Source: Pseudomonadota bacterium
GTDB taxonomy: Bacteria > Pseudomonadota > Gammaproteobacteria > Burkholderiales > Burkholderiaceae_C
Length of the DNA: 9,312 bases
Direction: 5' to 3'
Assembly: GCA_018241985.1 (NCBI GenBank)
Contig: JAFECV010000055.1
Location: 1 to 9,312 of the forward strand
Positions 7,453 to 9,312 of this stretch are shown here, one piece after another (positions within the stretch are counted from its first letter, which is position 1; each line of letters starts with the position of its first letter). Position numbers and translations under genes: made by a program. The notes under the pieces were generated by a model. The model was not told the DNA's origin. It made no database searches and saw only the letters and a program-made list of their open reading frames with translations.

Positions 7453-7458
7453 TCACAC

Positions 7459-7884
7459 ATGGCCGCACTCAAGGGCTCGAAGACCGAGCAATGCCTGAAG
7501 GACGCCTTCGCGGGCGAATCGCAGGCGAACCGCCGCTATCTCTATTTCGCGAACAAGGCCGACGTGGAAGGCCAGAACGATGTCGCCGCGCTGTTCCGCT
7601 CGACGGCCGAAGGCGAAACCGGCCACGCGCACGGACACCTCGAATTCCTCGAGCATGGTTCCGGCGACCCGGCCACCGGGCTGCCGATCGGCTCGACCCG
7701 CGACAACCTGAAGTCGGCCGTCGCCGGCGAAACCCACGAGTACACCGACATGTACCCGGGCATGGCCAAGACCGCGCGCAGCGAGGGCTTCGACGAGATC
7801 GCCGACTGGTTCGAAACCCTGGCCAAGGCCGAGCGCTCGCACGCGAACCGCTACACCAAGGCGCTGACCGAACTCGCCGACTGA
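7459..7884 (+). CDS. Rubrerythrin, diiron domain only
   Basis: Small cytoplasmic four-helix ferritin-like protein of 141 residues. Rubrerythrins reduce hydrogen peroxide at a non-heme diiron site. The ligand pattern is complete: E20 in helix 1 ([12 protein letters not shown]), E53-x2-H56 in helix 2 ([11 protein letters not shown]), E91-x2-E94 in helix 3 (AGETHEY) and E125-x2-H128 in helix 4 ([11 protein letters not shown]). Unlike classical rubrerythrin there is no C-terminal rubredoxin (two CxxC) domain; the protein ends right after helix 4, and the only cysteine is C12. Electrons must therefore come from another protein. The Fe-S protein encoded 102 bp downstream on the same strand is the obvious candidate, but that link is inference. 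The start is supported by the AGGAG site at 7448-7452. Diiron family membership is very likely; peroxidase activity is assumed from the family. Confidence 0.94.
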   Translation: MAALKGSKTEQCLKDAFAGESQANRRYLYFANKADVEGQNDVAALFRSTAEGETGHAHGHLEFLEHGSGDPATGLPIGSTRDNLKSAVAGETHEYTDMYPGMAKTARSEGFDEIADWFETLAKAERSHANRYTKALTELAD

Positions 7885-7885
7885 A

Positions 7886-7955
7886 AAGGCGGAGCCTTCC
7901 GTGCTGGGCGCTGCGCCGCAGTGGGGCGCAGTGCCCAGTGCAGAGCACTTCGTGC
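7886..7955. repeat. Hairpin cluster between rubrerythrin and Fe-S protein genes
   Basis: Directly after the rubrerythrin stop, AAGGC-GGA-GCCTT (7886-7898) forms a 5-bp hairpin. Next comes a large one: CTGGGC/GCCCAG (7904-7909 with 7933-7938) and CTGCGCC/GGCGCAG (7911-7917 with 7925-7931), with a single G/T position between them and a 7-nt loop. GCAC-TTC-GTGC (7945-7955) makes a third small stem. No T-tract follows any of them, so they more likely act as an RNA-stability or processing element, or a dispersed repeat, than as intrinsic terminators. Confidence 0.45.
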
Positions 7956-7986
7956 GATTCCAAAACAACAGGGAGCGAAATTTTCG

Positions 7987-9312
7987 ATGGCCACCGAAGG
8001 CAACCTGCAGGCGCCGACACGCCACCCGATCGCGTGGAAGAGCCCCGAATTCCACGACGAGGCGGCAGCGCAGAAGGAGATGGAGCGGATCTTCGAGATC
8101 TGCCACGGCTGCCGGCGCTGCGTGAGCCTGTGCGGCGCGTTCCCGACGCTGTTCGACCTGATCGACGAAGGCAAGACCGGCGAGATCGACGGGGTCGACA
8201 GGAGCGACTACGGGAAGGTGGTCGACCAGTGCTACCTGTGCGACCTGTGCTACATGACCAAGTGCCCGTACGTGCCGCCGCACCCGTGGAACGTCGATTT
8301 CCCGCACACGATGCTGCGCGCGAAGGCGATCAAGTTCAAGAACGGCGAGGTCGGCTTCGGCGCGAAGTTCCTCGCCTCGACCGACGTGCACGGCAAGTTC
8401 GCCGGGATTCCGGTCGTGGTGCAGGTGGCGAACGCGCTGAACCGCACGGCGGCTGCGCGCGGCGTGATGGAAAAGACGCTGGGCGTCGATCGCCACGCGT
8501 GGCTGCCGGATCTGGCGAAGCGCAAGTTCCGCTCGCAGGCGCAGGCAGCGAGCGAGCACCCGGTGCGCGACGGCGCGAAGACGCCGGGCAAGGTCGCGAT
8601 CTACGCGACCTGCTACGTCAACTACAACGAACCCGGCATCGGCCAGGACCTGCTGAAGATCCTGGACCACAACGAGATCCCGTACGTGATCGTCGAGAAG
8701 GAGCGCTGCTGCGGCATGCCCAAGCTGGAACTCGGCGATCTGGACGGCGTCGACGCGCACAAGCGCGCGAACATCCCGGTGCTGGCGCGCTACGCGAGCG
8801 AAGGCTACGCGATCCTCGCCGCGGTGCCGAGTTGCGCGCTGATGTTCAAGCAGGAACTGCCGCTGATGTACCCGGACGAGCCCGAGGTGCAGTTGGTGAA
8901 GGAACACATGTGGGATCCGTTCGAGTACCTGATGGCGCGCAAGCGCGACGGGCTGCTGAAGACCGAGTTCCCGCGGCCGCTGGGCAAGGTCAGCTACCAG
9001 ATTCCGTGCCACGGCCGGGTGCAGAACATCGGCAAGAAAACAGAAGAGATGCTGAAGATGGTGCCGGGCACCAGCGTGCAGACGCACGAGCGCTGCTCGG
9101 GTCACGCTGGCACCTACGGCGTCAAAAAAGGCACGCACGAGGTGGCGATGAAGATCGGCAAGCCGCTGTTCAAGGCGATGGCGAACCACAGGGACGGCGG
9201 CGCGCCCGACGTGATCAGCAGCGACTGCCCGCTCGGCGGCCACCATATCGCGCAGGGGTTCGAGGTGAACGCGCTCGGCTCGCCGCAACTCGCGCACCCG
9301 CTGACGCTGATC
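7987..9312 (+). CDS. GlpC/HdrB-like Fe-S oxidoreductase with CCG domains, 3' partial
   Basis: All 442 codons to the window edge are open with no stop, so the gene continues beyond it. Domain order: a two-cluster ferredoxin-like N-terminus, C39-x2-C42-x2-C45-x3-C49 (CHGCRRCVSLC) and C82-x2-C85-x2-C88-x4-C93-P (CYLCDLCYMTKCP), then two cysteine-rich domains of the heterodisulfide reductase B/GlpC type. The first has C209, then C241-C242-G (31 residues between C209 and C241) and C283 (VPSC). The second has C341 (IPCHGR), C370-S-G (RCSGHAGTYG) in place of CCG, and C414 (SDCPLGG). Such proteins pass electrons between quinone- or thiol-linked partners; the substrate here is unknown. It ends near LAHPLTLI, close to the usual C-terminus. 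ATG 7987 follows GGGAG (7971-7975) by 11 nt, rather far but the best start seen. Same strand as the rubrerythrin gene, 102 bp apart, likely one operon. Confidence 0.9.
   Translation, partial: MATEGNLQAPTRHPIAWKSPEFHDEAAAQKEMERIFEICHGCRRCVSLCGAFPTLFDLIDEGKTGEIDGVDRSDYGKVVDQCYLCDLCYMTKCPYVPPHPWNVDFPHTMLRAKAIKFKNGEVGFGAKFLASTDVHGKFAGIPVVVQVANALNRTAAARGVMEKTLGVDRHAWLPDLAKRKFRSQAQAASEHPVRDGAKTPGKVAIYATCYVNYNEPGIGQDLLKILDHNEIPYVIVEKERCCGMPKLELGDLDGVDAHKRANIPVLARYASEGYAILAAVPSCALMFKQELPLMYPDEPEVQLVKEHMWDPFEYLMARKRDGLLKTEFPRPLGKVSYQIPCHGRVQNIGKKTEEMLKMVPGTSVQTHERCSGHAGTYGVKKGTHEVAMKIGKPLFKAMANHRDGGAPDVISSDCPLGGHHIAQGFEVNALGSPQLAHPLTLI

Larger units (their letters stand above)
7119..7458. promoter_or_regulatory. 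Divergent intergenic region, valS (-) and rubrerythrin (+)
   Basis: This 340-bp stretch separates two divergently transcribed genes and must hold both promoters. On the valS side it has a minus-strand -10 candidate and a terminator-like hairpin (listed separately). On the rubrerythrin side it is less GC-rich from about 7295 to 7440, with a 9-bp direct repeat, the inverted repeat CTTGA-N10-TCAAG (7397-7401 with 7412-7416), CTTGAA/TTCAAG (7385-7390 with 7411-7416) and a strong ribosome site. No convincing -35/-10 pair for the rubrerythrin gene could be fixed by eye. No RNA gene or credible small protein gene was seen. Confidence 0.6.

Noticed and set aside
7334..7498. Possible 54-codon small gene in the leader of the rubrerythrin gene
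   Set aside because: It has no ribosome site, no recognisable features, and overlaps the rubrerythrin start in another frame; the region is better explained as promoter and operator DNA.
7453..9297. 614-codon open frame on the minus strand across the rubrerythrin and Fe-S protein genes
   Set aside because: It is antisense to two clear protein families, its translation is low-complexity and rich in H, R, V and A, and such long antisense frames arise from G/C-ending codons in high-GC genes.

Overview
The window reads as a piece of chromosome from a high-GC betaproteobacterium. Codons end mostly in G or C. The protein sequences, the gene order (heme A synthase, heme O synthase, SCO; valS followed by galU) and the style of the intergenic hairpin repeats resemble Burkholderiales, perhaps the Comamonadaceae/Rubrivivax side. 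That placement is an impression from gene content; no search was run.

Layout. Positions 2-2705 (+) hold the distal end of a cytochrome c oxidase biogenesis cluster: ctaA (heme A synthase, 5' end outside the window), ctaB/cyoE (protoheme IX farnesyltransferase) and a SCO1/SenC copper-chaperone lipoprotein. The three are joined by two ATGA stop/start overlaps, so they should be co-transcribed and translationally coupled. ctaB makes heme O, ctaA converts it to heme A, and the SCO protein serves the CuA site of the same oxidase. A small TusA-type sulfur carrier gene (2747-2974, +) follows. A 180-bp spacer with two strong hairpins (2975-3154) separates this strand from the opposite one.

Positions 3155-7118 (-) hold valS (valyl-tRNA synthetase) and, downstream of it, galU (UTP-glucose-1-phosphate uridylyltransferase). 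valS is intact in content from end to end but is split between two frames by a one-base frameshift near 5035. It also carries a short AT-richer patch with foreign-looking codons. Its 5' leader contains a terminator-like hairpin with a T-tract even though no gene lies upstream on that strand.

Positions 7459-9312 (+) hold a short rubrerythrin (diiron domain only) followed by a GlpC/HdrB-like Fe-S protein with two ferredoxin-type clusters and two cysteine-rich CCG-type domains, which runs off the right edge close to its expected C-terminus. This pair looks like a peroxide-reducing or redox module and is the least characterised system in the window. A 9-bp direct repeat spaced exactly 21 bp lies just upstream of the rubrerythrin gene. 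A large hairpin sits between its two genes.

No tRNA, rRNA, insertion sequence, CRISPR array or phage gene was seen.
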